Translations under genes and position numbers: made by a program | The notes under the pieces: generated by a model | What the model saw: the letters and a program-made list of their open reading frames with translations, nothing else | The model's database searches: none | What the model was told of the DNA's origin: nothing | Shown here: in pieces, positions 27,101 to 35,161 of the stretch | Numbering within the stretch: position 1 is the stretch's first letter | Layout of the letters: every line of letters starts with the position of its first letter | NCBI GenBank assembly: GCA_902595725.1 | Contig: CACJRJ010000005.1 | Coordinates: forward strand, 1 to 58,001 | Length of the DNA stretch: 58,001 nt | Source: an uncultured Pelagibacteraceae bacterium | Lineage (GTDB): Bacteria; Pseudomonadota; Alphaproteobacteria; Pelagibacterales; Pelagibacteraceae | Reading direction: 5' to 3'

Positions 27101-27574
27101 AATAGTTTTATATATTTCTTCAATTTCAGAAAATTTACCTTTGTTAAATAATTTTCCTATTAGTCCATTAATAGAACCTGATAACAATATTATATCATTT
27201 GGTTTATCAAGAAGATCTTTAAAGCTACATTGGGGTTCAAGATTTTTATCATTATCAAGATATGATTTGGAAGATAGTTCCATAATTCTTTTATACCCAC
27301 TTTCTGATTTCGCAATTAAAGATAATAAGCCAACATCATTTTTGAAGTTAAATAATATCTGTGTTCCAATAATTGGTTGAGTACCTGATTTTGATAAGTT
27401 TTCTGAAAATTCTAATGAACCACACAAATTAGATGTGTCAGACAAACCAGCAGATTTAATATTATTTTCACGACAGTACTCTTTTAAATCGCTGATTTTA
27501 ACAGCTCCTTCACATATAGAATACTGGGTATGAATTTTAAGATGATTAAAATTATTTTTATTTGATTCTTGCAT
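24152..27574 (-). CDS. dnaE: DNA polymerase III subunit alpha
   Basis: Catalytic subunit of the replicative polymerase. The 1140 residues are in order: PHP domain (about 10-270), polymerase palm/thumb/fingers (about 290-810), then the helix-hairpin-helix, OB-fold and C-terminal parts. The palm Asp residues are Asp404 and Asp406 in MPDFDIDFCE, and Asp561 in IKFDFLGLKT; GPGRGSGAGSLVAWCL is near 362. The PHP domain has lost metal ligands (Lys13 where a His is usual, Ser-Asp-Thr at 45-47 where Thr-Asp-His is usual), so PHP exonuclease activity is not expected. The start lies inside lolD by 17 bases. rpsB, transcribed next, has its own 130-base upstream region. Confidence 0.98.
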   Translation of the reverse strand: MQESNKNNFNHLKIHTQYSICEGAVKISDLKEYCRENNIKSAGLSDTSNLCGSLEFSENLSKSGTQPIIGTQILFNFKNDVGLLSLIAKSESGYKRIMELSSKSYLDNDKNLEPQCSFKDLLDKPNDIILLSGSINGLIGKLFNKGKFSEIEEIYKTIKETYKDNFYIEIQRHNDLNEKSFENYNLNLSNKFNLPIIATHEVYYLDKSMHNAHEALICIGNKTYLNDKNRISFSDQHYFKSSKEMCELFSDLPEALENNFKLPLRCSFRPTTSKPILPNISSDKSMKADDSLISDSEAGLISKFINNFNIKEENIKSHPKYLIYKERLDHELKIIIEMKYSSYFLIVSDYIKWAKNNDIPVGPGRGSGAGSLVAWCLSITDLDPIKFNLIFERFLNPDRISMPDFDIDFCEEKRDLVFDYLSKRYKDSVAHIITFGKLKARMVIRDVGRVIGLSYGYVDSISKMIPFDPSRPQSLSECISNEPRLQKLIKEDTKVKKLIELSLKLEGLNRNVATHAAGVVIADKKLTDSVPLYKDQSSELLLPSTQFDMYSAESAGLIKFDFLGLKTLTVINKTQKLINKKEKSFKIENIKYDDNKVFDLLSSGNTVGLFQLESSGMRDALMNMKPNHLEDIIALVALYRPGPMSNIPTYNDCKHGKLEPDYLHPKLEEILKPTYGVIIYQEQVMQIAQKLSGFTASEADILRRAMGKKKRAELEKQKQRFIEGAVRNGINKEIAASIFLKIEPFAEYGFNKSHAAAYAIIAYQTAYLKTYFPNEFFAASMTMDISNQNKLSEFYEELRRLNIKIIRPDINECYADFRSIKDNFYYAMGAIKSVGFDAISNIVNEREKNGKFKTINDFINRVNPKDINKLQLEGLVKAGAFDNLNNNRQSIYNSIPNLILKSKNIFENKIANQIDLFEMDESESAKNSNIIFNIDDWKFEERLSKEFESIGFFMSDHPINQYKEIFNDYKILNYNDFLKSKSNNQSNIAATLLKIQERKTSKGNSYAVIKLTDLSGVFELFIFSEVLESNRNILIEGNSLLITLNKNFSNDENRFRRINVNKIVLIRDLYNKPISKLELTLNKIEQINTLENFNHDGNTEVILNVKDDQKLLTFKLKKSRKVDRNSINLLKKEGILIQIN

Positions 27575-28247
27575 TAGTGGCTCTTTTTATTTTACCACTA
27601 TTTAACTCAATTTTACAATCCGCCATATTTGCAAAATATCTATTATGAGTTGCAAAAATAATTAGTCTATTTTTATTTTTTAATCTTAGTAAAATTTTAA
27701 AAACTTCCTTTGCATTTGTAGTATCCAAACTACCCGTAGGTTCGTCAGCTAATATAATGTCAGGTGAATTAATTAATGCTCTAGCTATAGACACTCTTTG
27801 CATTTCTCCACCTGAAAGTTCTGATGATAAATGATTAGATCTATTTGATAATCCTAAATTATTAATTAATTTTTTAGCATCCTCCATGGCTTTTTTTTTA
27901 TTTTCTTCAATAGATAATCTAGCTAAATAAACATTTTCCATGGCAGTAAAATCAGGTAAAAGATTATTATCTTGATAAATAATCCCAATTTTTTTAGCTC
28001 TTATTTTGTCGTTGTCTGACTTTGAATTAAAATCTATATTTCGATTAGAGATTCTTAAATTACCTGATGTTGGAATATCAATTAAAGAAAGTAAATTTAA
28101 AAGGGTTGACTTTCCTGAGCCCGAAGGTCCGACTAATGAATATATTTTTCCAGCTTTAAAAGAAAAACTTAATCTATTAAGTACCTTAATTTTTTTTTTT
28201 GAATTATAAATTTTTATAATATTTTTTAATTCAATCATATTATTCAT
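27558..28247 (-). CDS. lolD: Lipoprotein-releasing ABC transporter ATP-binding protein LolD
   Basis: ATPase that powers release of outer-membrane lipoproteins from the inner membrane to LolA. The 229 residues contain Walker [10 protein letters not shown] at 40-48, the Q-loop region [20 protein letters not shown] near 88, the signature [15 protein letters not shown] near 143, Walker [14 protein letters not shown] near 162, and the switch His in IFATHN near 196. It overlaps the end of lolC by eight bases and the start of dnaE. The LolD assignment over the related MacB/FtsE ATPases rests on the adjacent lolC. Confidence 0.94.
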   Translation of the reverse strand: MNNMIELKNIIKIYNSKKKIKVLNRLSFSFKAGKIYSLVGPSGSGKSTLLNLLSLIDIPTSGNLRISNRNIDFNSKSDNDKIRAKKIGIIYQDNNLLPDFTAMENVYLARLSIEENKKKAMEDAKKLINNLGLSNRSNHLSSELSGGEMQRVSIARALINSPDIILADEPTGSLDTTNAKEVFKILLRLKNKNRLIIFATHNRYFANMADCKIELNSGKIKRATNARIK

Positions 28248-29469
28248 ATTTTAATGCATTAATTGTATTCATTTTTGAAGCTTTTATAGCAGGGTAAATA
28301 GAAACAATAGTAGTTACAAAAATTGAAATAATTGAAATAATTAAAATAGATTGAAAATTAATTTCAGAAGGTAGATTGCTTAAAAAATATATTTCTTCTG
28401 GAAAAAGACTAATATTAAAAGTACTACTTAAAAACTGACGAATATTTTCGATATATAATGAAAATAAAATTCCTAAAACAATACCAGTTAGTGTAGCTAA
28501 TGTTCCAATAAAAAAACCAACCATAAAAAAAATTTTTGCTATTGATTTATTTTGGACTCCAATTGATTTAAGTATAGCAATTTCTCGTGTTTTATTTTTT
28601 ACCAGTATAGTTAAACCAGATATGATGTTAAAAGCTGCTACAATTATTATCAACGAAAGAATGATAAACATTACATTCCTTTCAACTTTAAGCGCAGAAA
28701 ATAGTGACTTATTTAAGTCAGACCAAGTGTAGATATAATAATTTTCAAAAATATTTTCTAATTTTTTTTTTGCTGATTCAATATTTTTTGGATTTTTTAA
28801 ATAAATTTCTAAATTTCTTTTAGAACTTTTTAAATCAAAGAGACTTTCTAAATCATTTAAATTAATAAATGCAACATTTTGATCAAAGTCTGCAATTTCA
28901 CTATCAAAAATTGAATCAACTATGTAAGTTTCTTGTCTAGGCAAATTACCAATGATTGTCTGAACGCCAGTTGGAGACATAATTAAAATCTTATCACCTA
29001 TTTTAATATCATAATTAAAGCTCAATTCTTTACCAATAGAAATAAAATTTGAAATTATTTTTTTATTACCTTTAAATTTATCACTTGCCACGACGGATAA
29101 TTTTTTAAAATCATCAGGTAAGTAACCCCTTAATAATAGTCCTTTTGTGTAACTTCTATTAATTAAAACTCCTTCCCCGCTGTTACTGTAAACAAATGTT
29201 TTGGATAGAATTTTTAGATCTTTATTATTAAACAAATTTTTATTAATTGGTTGATCGTAAGGTTTAATAACTGCATGTGGGTTAAATCCTATAATTTTTT
29301 CTGTTAATTCAGTTCTAAATCCATTCATAACAGACATAACAATAATTAGAACTGCAACTCCCAAGCTTATTCCTATAAAGGAAAAAATAGAAATTATATT
29401 TAAGAATCCATCTTTTTTTCTTGTATTCAAATATCTTAGAGTTACTTCTTTTTCTAGTTGTGAAATCAA
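28240..29469 (-). CDS. lolC: Lipoprotein-releasing system permease LolC/LolE
   Basis: Membrane subunit of the Lol lipoprotein-sorting transporter. The 409 residues begin with a TTG codon that overlaps the proS stop (TTGA); no early ATG exists, and LEKEVTLRYLNTRKKDGFL is the normal family N-terminus. There is one membrane segment at about 24-47 followed by VMSVMNGFRTEL, a large periplasmic domain, and three C-terminal membrane segments of the FtsX/MacB fold (about 270-400). Only one such gene is present, so the transporter is probably a homodimer of one LolC/E-type protein, as described for LolF systems. Confidence 0.93.
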   Translation of the reverse strand: MISQLEKEVTLRYLNTRKKDGFLNIISIFSFIGISLGVAVLIIVMSVMNGFRTELTEKIIGFNPHAVIKPYDQPINKNLFNNKDLKILSKTFVYSNSGEGVLINRSYTKGLLLRGYLPDDFKKLSVVASDKFKGNKKIISNFISIGKELSFNYDIKIGDKILIMSPTGVQTIIGNLPRQETYIVDSIFDSEIADFDQNVAFINLNDLESLFDLKSSKRNLEIYLKNPKNIESAKKKLENIFENYYIYTWSDLNKSLFSALKVERNVMFIILSLIIIVAAFNIISGLTILVKNKTREIAILKSIGVQNKSIAKIFFMVGFFIGTLATLTGIVLGILFSLYIENIRQFLSSTFNISLFPEEIYFLSNLPSEINFQSILIISIISIFVTTIVSIYPAIKASKMNTINALKYE

Positions 29470-30797
29470 TTTATTTTTTTTTTATTAATTATAATTTTTA
29501 CAATGTCCTCGACTGATAAATTTTTTGTTTCCTCGCCAATTTCACTAAATTCATACAAATTTCCTTCAGATTTTTTACCGATTTTAATTTGGAAAGGTAT
29601 ACCAATTAAATTAAATTTTTTTATTTTTGAAGAAAAATTTTCCTCTGTATCATCAATTATAGTATCAATATTCATTTCATTTAAATATTTATAAATATTA
29701 AGTGCCTTTTCTAAATTTGAATTATCATTTTTATTAATAAGTGGAATTATTGCACATTCATATGGTGATATAGAAATTGGCCAGTTCATAATCTCATTTT
29801 TATCATCATATTTGGCTTCTATAATAGCACCAACCAATCTGGACACTCCAACTCCGTAAGATCCCATTTTAACAAATTCTTTTTTTCCTTTATAATCAAC
29901 AGAGGCATTCATTGGTTTTGAATATTTATCTCCAAAATAAAAAATATGTCCGACCTCAATTCCTTTTGTACTAAGTCTAAACTCTTCAGGTACATTTGTC
30001 TCAAAGTCATTTTTATTAAATTTTTCATCTGTTACTGCATAGTATTTTTCATATTTTTCTCTAAGATTAATTAATGATTTTTTATTTAATTCTGTTTTTT
30101 CACTGTTAACTTCAAAAATTCTTTTATCAGTATAAATTTTGCTCTCTCCTGTTTCAGCTAAGATAATAAACTCATGTGATAAATTTCCTCCAATAGGTCC
30201 AGTGTCTGCAGCCATTGGTATTGCTGATAGTTTCAATCTTTTAAAAGTTCTTAGATAAGATAAAAAAAATTTGTTATATGAAAATTTTGCATCATCATCT
30301 GATAGGTCAAATGAGTACGCATCTTTCATAAAAAATTCTCTACATCTCATTATTCCAAATCTAGGTCTCAGCTCATCTCTAAACTTCCATTGAATATGAT
30401 AAAGTAACTGAGGTAAAGATTTATAAGATTTTATGCTAGATCTAAATATATCTGTTATTAATTCTTCATTAGTTGGTCCGTATAACATTTCCCTGCTTTG
30501 CCTATCTTTAATTCTTAACATTTCTTCACCATAATCTTCGTACCTTCCACTTTCTTTCCAAATTTCGCTAGACTGAATAGTTGGCATTAATATTTCTTGG
30601 ACACCAATTCTGTTTTGTTCCTCTCTTACAATTTGCTCAATCTTTTTCATAATTTTAAAGCCGAGTGGTAACCATGAGTATATACCTGCAGAAGATTGTT
30701 TTATCATTCCTACTCTAAGCATTAGTTGGTGGGATTTAATGACAGCTTCCGAAGGATTATTTTTTAAAATTGGTATAAATGATTTTGAAAAGAGCAT
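29466..30797 (-). CDS. proS: Prolyl-tRNA synthetase (short alphaproteobacterial type)
   Basis: Class II synthetase that charges tRNA-Pro. The 443 residues show class II motif 1 GIYSWLPLGFKIMKKIEQIV near 38, motif 2 FRDELRPRFGIMRCREFFMK near 138, motif 3 GSYGVGVSRLVGAIIEA near 325, and a C-terminal anticodon-binding domain. The editing insertion found between motifs 2 and 3 in the ~570-residue E. coli enzyme is absent, as in the usual alphaproteobacterial form. It lies three bases after rnj and shares its stop with the lolC start. Confidence 0.96.
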   Translation of the reverse strand: MLFSKSFIPILKNNPSEAVIKSHQLMLRVGMIKQSSAGIYSWLPLGFKIMKKIEQIVREEQNRIGVQEILMPTIQSSEIWKESGRYEDYGEEMLRIKDRQSREMLYGPTNEELITDIFRSSIKSYKSLPQLLYHIQWKFRDELRPRFGIMRCREFFMKDAYSFDLSDDDAKFSYNKFFLSYLRTFKRLKLSAIPMAADTGPIGGNLSHEFIILAETGESKIYTDKRIFEVNSEKTELNKKSLINLREKYEKYYAVTDEKFNKNDFETNVPEEFRLSTKGIEVGHIFYFGDKYSKPMNASVDYKGKKEFVKMGSYGVGVSRLVGAIIEAKYDDKNEIMNWPISISPYECAIIPLINKNDNSNLEKALNIYKYLNEMNIDTIIDDTEENFSSKIKKFNLIGIPFQIKIGKKSEGNLYEFSEIGEETKNLSVEDIVKIIINKKKIN

Positions 30798-30800
30798 TTC

Positions 30801-32459
30801 TTATATTCTTATCACATTAATATTAGTTATAGGTTTTTTTCCAGTTTTTTCTTTTGCATATTTTCTGCATGTTTTTTTTAATCCATCTATTAAATTTTCA
30901 TTTTGTTTAGTGTTTTTTAAAGAAAATGTTTTTGCAAGTTTGCCTATTTCTTCTTCTAAACCATCAAAAAATTCTTCTTTATCAAAAATTGGCAATCCTT
31001 TTATATTTAACAATGGTTTATTATATAAAGAGCCTTTATTTGAAATAATTAATGTTAAGTCAATATAACCATTGTTTGCTAAATTTTTTCTTTCTTTAAT
31101 AAATGCTGAATCCTCCTCAATAGAAATATCTCCATCTACACAAAGTCTTCCACTTGGTGCTTTATCATAGACTTCTGGTTTTTCTCCTGGATGAATTTTA
31201 ACAATATCTCCATTTTCTACTTGTACTGGATATGGGATTTTCATTTCTTTAGCAAAATGGATTTGTTCTTTCATATGCCTATGTTCACCATGAACAGGTA
31301 TAAGAGATTTAGGCTTAATCCAATTATACATATCTTTTAAATCATCTCTATTTGGATGTCCTGAAACATGAACAAATTCTGTTTCTTCGGTAACTACGTT
31401 TATACCATCTTTTAACAATTTATTATGAACGTTATAATGTTTTCTAACATTTCCTGGGATTATTTTTGAAGAAAATATAACTGTATCATCTTTTTCTACA
31501 AATACATCAGGGTGAGTATAATTTGAAATTCTATTTAATGCTCCCATTGGTTCACCTTGACTGCCAGTGCAAAGATAAACAATTTTATCTCTAGGAATCT
31601 TTTTTGCATCTCTTGGATCTAAAGGTTCAATTACATTTTGAAGATAACCGCATTGTTTAGCAGCCTTATATATTCTTTGCATTGATCTACCAACTAGAGA
31701 TATATGTCTGTCTATTTTTTCTGAACAATAAAAAACTGTTTCCATTCTAGCAACATTTGAAGCAAAAGATGTAACTAATATTTTTTTATTTTGTCTTTCC
31801 ATTACTTTAAGAATATTTTTTCTAACATCTGCCTCTGAGCCAGCTCTACCTAAACTGAAAACATTTGTAGAGTCACAAACCATTGCTAAGACACCATCGT
31901 TACCTATTTTTTTTAATTTATCTTCATTAATTTTTTTTCCTACTAGTGGATTAGGATCAACTTTCCAATCTCCAGTATGAAATATTGTACCAACTGGAGT
32001 CGTAATTTTTAAACCATTCGGTTCAATAATTGAGTGAGTTAAAGTTACAAAATCTATTTTAAATGGATCAAGATTTATTGTTCCATTTAACTCAATTATT
32101 TTTAAATAAGGAATGATATCAATTTTTTTTTCTTTAAACTTTTCTGTTACTAGTGCTGCAGTAAATGGTGTTGCATAAATTTTGCATTTTAAACTTTTCC
32201 AAACATAAGTTATTGCGCCTATATGATCTTCATGGGCATGTGTTAAAACAATACCTAACAATTCATCTTTTTTATCAACAATAAAACCAGGATCAGCATA
32301 GATAAGATCAACACCAGGAAGGGTATCGTCAGCAAATGTAACACCTGCATCTACAATAATCCATTTATGAAAACCAGGTTTGCCATAAGCATATAAATTC
32401 ATGTTCATGCCTATTTCACCAGATCCTCCCAAAGGACAAAATATCAGTTCATCTTTCAT
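30801..32459 (-). CDS. rnj: Ribonuclease J
   Basis: Metallo-beta-lactamase/beta-CASP nuclease that acts as 5'-to-3' exonuclease and endonuclease in rRNA maturation and mRNA decay. The 552 residues carry the zinc motif THAHEDHIGA near 73-82, the later ligand in FHTGDWKVDPNPL near 165, VCDSTNVFSLGRAGSE near 196, the beta-CASP part with YLCTGSQGEPMGAL near 315, and VHVSGHPNRDDLKDM and PVHGEHRHM in the C-terminal half of the nuclease domain. It overlaps the end of coaX by 11 bases. Confidence 0.96.
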   Translation of the reverse strand: MKDELIFCPLGGSGEIGMNMNLYAYGKPGFHKWIIVDAGVTFADDTLPGVDLIYADPGFIVDKKDELLGIVLTHAHEDHIGAITYVWKSLKCKIYATPFTAALVTEKFKEKKIDIIPYLKIIELNGTINLDPFKIDFVTLTHSIIEPNGLKITTPVGTIFHTGDWKVDPNPLVGKKINEDKLKKIGNDGVLAMVCDSTNVFSLGRAGSEADVRKNILKVMERQNKKILVTSFASNVARMETVFYCSEKIDRHISLVGRSMQRIYKAAKQCGYLQNVIEPLDPRDAKKIPRDKIVYLCTGSQGEPMGALNRISNYTHPDVFVEKDDTVIFSSKIIPGNVRKHYNVHNKLLKDGINVVTEETEFVHVSGHPNRDDLKDMYNWIKPKSLIPVHGEHRHMKEQIHFAKEMKIPYPVQVENGDIVKIHPGEKPEVYDKAPSGRLCVDGDISIEEDSAFIKERKNLANNGYIDLTLIISNKGSLYNKPLLNIKGLPIFDKEEFFDGLEEEIGKLAKTFSLKNTKQNENLIDGLKKTCRKYAKEKTGKKPITNINVIRI

Positions 32460-33198
32460 AATATTTAGCGATTTTTAAAAGTCCTTTAATTGTTATATCT
32501 TTATCTATATGAGCTTTCTGTTTAATAGATTTAATAAATAAATGTGAATAACCACCTGTTAAAATTAATTTATATTTTTTATTAGTATGTTTAAAAATTT
32601 TATCAATTATATTTTCTACTAATCCAATATAACCCCAATAAAAACCTGACCTTACAGCAGAAACAGTGGTTTTCCCTAAAATATTTTTAACTTTTTTTAA
32701 TTTCAACGATGGTATAAGTGTAGCTTTTGACACTAATGTATTAAGAGAAAGAGAGACACCTGGTGCAATAATACCTCCTAAGTATTTGTTTTTAATTACA
32801 ACATCAAAAGTAGTAGCAGTGCCAAAGTCTACAATTATATAATTATTTTTATTATCATTAACTCCAATTGCATTACAAAGTCTATCAGAGCCAATTTGTT
32901 TTTTGTTAACTGATATTTTAATTAATTTTTTTATATTAAGATCTTTTATTTCAAAAGATTTTAACTTAAGGTTTTTTAATATAAAAGCTTTTATTAACTT
33001 AAATTTTTTTGGAACAACACTACTAAAAATAACTTTTTTTATAACATTTTTCTTTTTTAAAATAAAAAATAATTTTTTTTTCAGATAATTATTATTTATT
33101 AAATTAGACTTTAAAATTATTTTTTTTATAATTTTTTTTTGTGATGAATATACACAAACTTTTGTCTCGGTATTTCCTATATCTCCAATAACGTACAT
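32449..33198 (-). CDS. coaX: Type III pantothenate kinase
   Basis: Phosphorylates pantothenate, the first step of coenzyme A synthesis. The 249 residues show the ASKHA-fold motifs of CoaX: VIGDIGNTETKVCVY at 3-17, the substrate/ATP segment IGSDRLCNAIG near 97, VDFGTATTFDVV near 118, the GGIIAPGVSLSLNTL segment near 136, and LILTGGYS near 221. Type III enzymes are not inhibited by CoA. It starts 26 bases after birA, the usual birA-coaX-rnj order. Confidence 0.93.
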   Translation of the reverse strand: MYVIGDIGNTETKVCVYSSQKKIIKKIILKSNLINNNYLKKKLFFILKKKNVIKKVIFSSVVPKKFKLIKAFILKNLKLKSFEIKDLNIKKLIKISVNKKQIGSDRLCNAIGVNDNKNNYIIVDFGTATTFDVVIKNKYLGGIIAPGVSLSLNTLVSKATLIPSLKLKKVKNILGKTTVSAVRSGFYWGYIGLVENIIDKIFKHTNKKYKLILTGGYSHLFIKSIKQKAHIDKDITIKGLLKIAKYYER

Positions 33199-33224
33199 TA
33201 TATATTCTTAATCAATTCAATTAT

Positions 33225-33746
33225 TTATGCAAACAATTTTAAATTTTTAATATAGTTTTTTTCAATCTTTTTAATCAGATTTAGCCTTCTAACTTTAAAG
33301 CCAGTTTCTTTTAAAATATTAGTAGTTGGATAATTTTTTATTATCGGATTTTTTATTAAATTAATTCCAATTCCTACTATTATAAATTTATGTTTCTGGT
33401 TAAATTTTACCTCTTGAAGAATTCCACATATTTTTTTTTTATCAACTAATAGATCGTTTGGGGGTTTGATTGTAATTGTCTTTTTAATATATTGAAATAA
33501 TACTTTTTTTATTATTTTGCAATTTAAAATAGTAATTCTTTTTATATTTATATTCTCTTTTATTTTAAAAAAAATAGTCATAAATATGTTTCCCTTGAAG
33601 GATAACCATTTTTTTCCTTGTTGACCTCTACCTTTTTTTTGATAATCGGCGATAACAATGCCTTTGGTAATTCCTGCTTTGATTTTTTTAATTGCTAAAT
33701 CATTTGTACTATTTACTTTTTTATAAAAAAATTTTTTGAAACTCAT
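33225..33746 (-). CDS. birA: Biotin-[acetyl-CoA-carboxylase] ligase, unusually short
   Basis: Attaches biotin to the biotin carboxyl carrier protein of acetyl-CoA carboxylase. The 173 residues include the substrate segment KVNSTNDLAIKK near 10, the biotinyl-AMP loop KKGRGQQGKKW near 37-47, NIFMTIFFK near 53, IKPPNDLLVDKKKICGILQE near 92 and VGIGINLIKNP near 125. There is no N-terminal DNA-binding domain, so it is not a repressor. The C-terminal SH3-like domain is missing or reduced to a short tail, making it shorter than most monofunctional ligases (about 220-270). The stop is clean and the start overlaps the nuoN stop by TAATG. Confidence 0.9.
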   Translation of the reverse strand: MSFKKFFYKKVNSTNDLAIKKIKAGITKGIVIADYQKKGRGQQGKKWLSFKGNIFMTIFFKIKENINIKRITILNCKIIKKVLFQYIKKTITIKPPNDLLVDKKKICGILQEVKFNQKHKFIIVGIGINLIKNPIIKNYPTTNILKETGFKVRRLNLIKKIEKNYIKNLKLFA

Positions 33747-35161
33747 TAAATAATATTAATTTTTTCTATTATTTCAATTAACGGACTTGGATATATGAAA
33801 TAAAAAAGAATAAATATTGTTGAAAATGCCAATGATATTTTTAGTCCAATACTATGACTTTTTTCATATTTTTCTTTTTCTGGATCAAAATAAATTACCT
33901 TTATTATTCTTAAATAATAAAATGCTGCTATAACAGTAGAAAGTAAACCAATTATAGCTAAAGAATACATTGATTGTTCTACTACAGATGTAAAAATATA
34001 GAATTTTGCAAAAAAACCAACCAGTGGAGGTATGCCTGCTAATGAAAATAGTACAATCAAAAGTGAAAACGACAATATTGGATGATTTTTTGACAAACCT
34101 GACAAATCTTCAATATTTTCAAAATATTTTTCATCTCTTCTCAACATAAAAAGGCAACAAAAAAATGCTAAATTCATAAATAAATAAATTGAAATGTAAG
34201 TTATAGAGCTTTGTATTCCTAGGTTAGTTCCAGTTGATAAACCAGCTAATGCATAACCCATATGACTTATGGAGCTATATGCAATTAGTCTTTTAAGATT
34301 TTTTTGTCCAATAGCAGCAATTGCTCCAAATAGCATTGAGGCTATTGAAAGAAAAACAATTATAATTTGCCATTGATCTATAATATTTAGGAATGGAACA
34401 TACAAAATTCGTATAAATACTGTTAAAGCTGCAATTTTCGGGAGTATTGCAAAAAAAATAGTTACTGAAGTTGGTGATCCTTCATAAACATCTGGAGCCC
34501 ACATATGAAATGGAACGGCAGATATCTTGAAAGCTAAACCAGTAATTATAAAAACTATCCCAAAAGTTAATCCATAACTATCTTGATTCATATTTTCTGA
34601 AATTAAATTAAAATTTGTTGAACCTGAAAATCCATAAATTAAAGAACAACCATAGAGCAGAAGCCCAGATGATAATGCACTTAAAACAAAATATTTTAAA
34701 CCAGATTCTGAAGATAATATATTATCTCTGTTAAATGATGCTAATACATATAAGGACAAAGATTGTAATTCTAAACCAATATAAAATAAAATTAAATCAT
34801 TTGAACTTATCATTACCATCATTCCTACTATTGATGACATAATTAAGATTGGGTATTCAATTTTATTTATTTTAATTATTTGAATGTATTTGCTAGAAGA
34901 AACTAATACAAAAATTCCCGATAGAATTAACAAAATTTTCATATACGTAGATAAGTAATCAATTTTGTAACTATTATTAAATAATTCTACATTAGTATTA
35001 ATCGGAAAGCTAAAAATCAAAGCCAAACAAGCAAATAAAGACAAAATACTTAAATTATAAATTAAGTATGAGCTATCTTTTTTAAATACTCCAATTAACA
35101 ATAAGATCATAATAGATAAACAAAGAAATATTTCAGAATAAATAAAATTTAAATTAATCAT
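33746..35161 (-). CDS. nuoN: NADH-quinone oxidoreductase subunit N
   Basis: Antiporter-like proton-pumping membrane subunit of complex I. The 471 residues are almost wholly membrane segments (about 14). Family motifs are IGLELQSLSLYVLASFNRD near 128, ESGLKYFVLSALSSGLLLYG near 152, and HMWAPDVYEGSPTSVTIFFA near 219; the Glu and Lys residues of these helices are the expected proton-path charges. Last gene of the nuoA-N operon, overlapping nuoM by four bases. Confidence 0.97.
   Translation of the reverse strand: MINLNFIYSEIFLCLSIMILLLIGVFKKDSSYLIYNLSILSLFACLALIFSFPINTNVELFNNSYKIDYLSTYMKILLILSGIFVLVSSSKYIQIIKINKIEYPILIMSSIVGMMVMISSNDLILFYIGLELQSLSLYVLASFNRDNILSSESGLKYFVLSALSSGLLLYGCSLIYGFSGSTNFNLISENMNQDSYGLTFGIVFIITGLAFKISAVPFHMWAPDVYEGSPTSVTIFFAILPKIAALTVFIRILYVPFLNIIDQWQIIIVFLSIASMLFGAIAAIGQKNLKRLIAYSSISHMGYALAGLSTGTNLGIQSSITYISIYLFMNLAFFCCLFMLRRDEKYFENIEDLSGLSKNHPILSFSLLIVLFSLAGIPPLVGFFAKFYIFTSVVEQSMYSLAIIGLLSTVIAAFYYLRIIKVIYFDPEKEKYEKSHSIGLKISLAFSTIFILFYFIYPSPLIEIIEKINII

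Noticed and set aside
30739-31068. 109-codon plus-strand ORF across the proS/rnj junction
   Set aside because: Antisense to the conserved starts and ends of proS and rnj; hydrophobic composition is what antisense AT-rich DNA gives.
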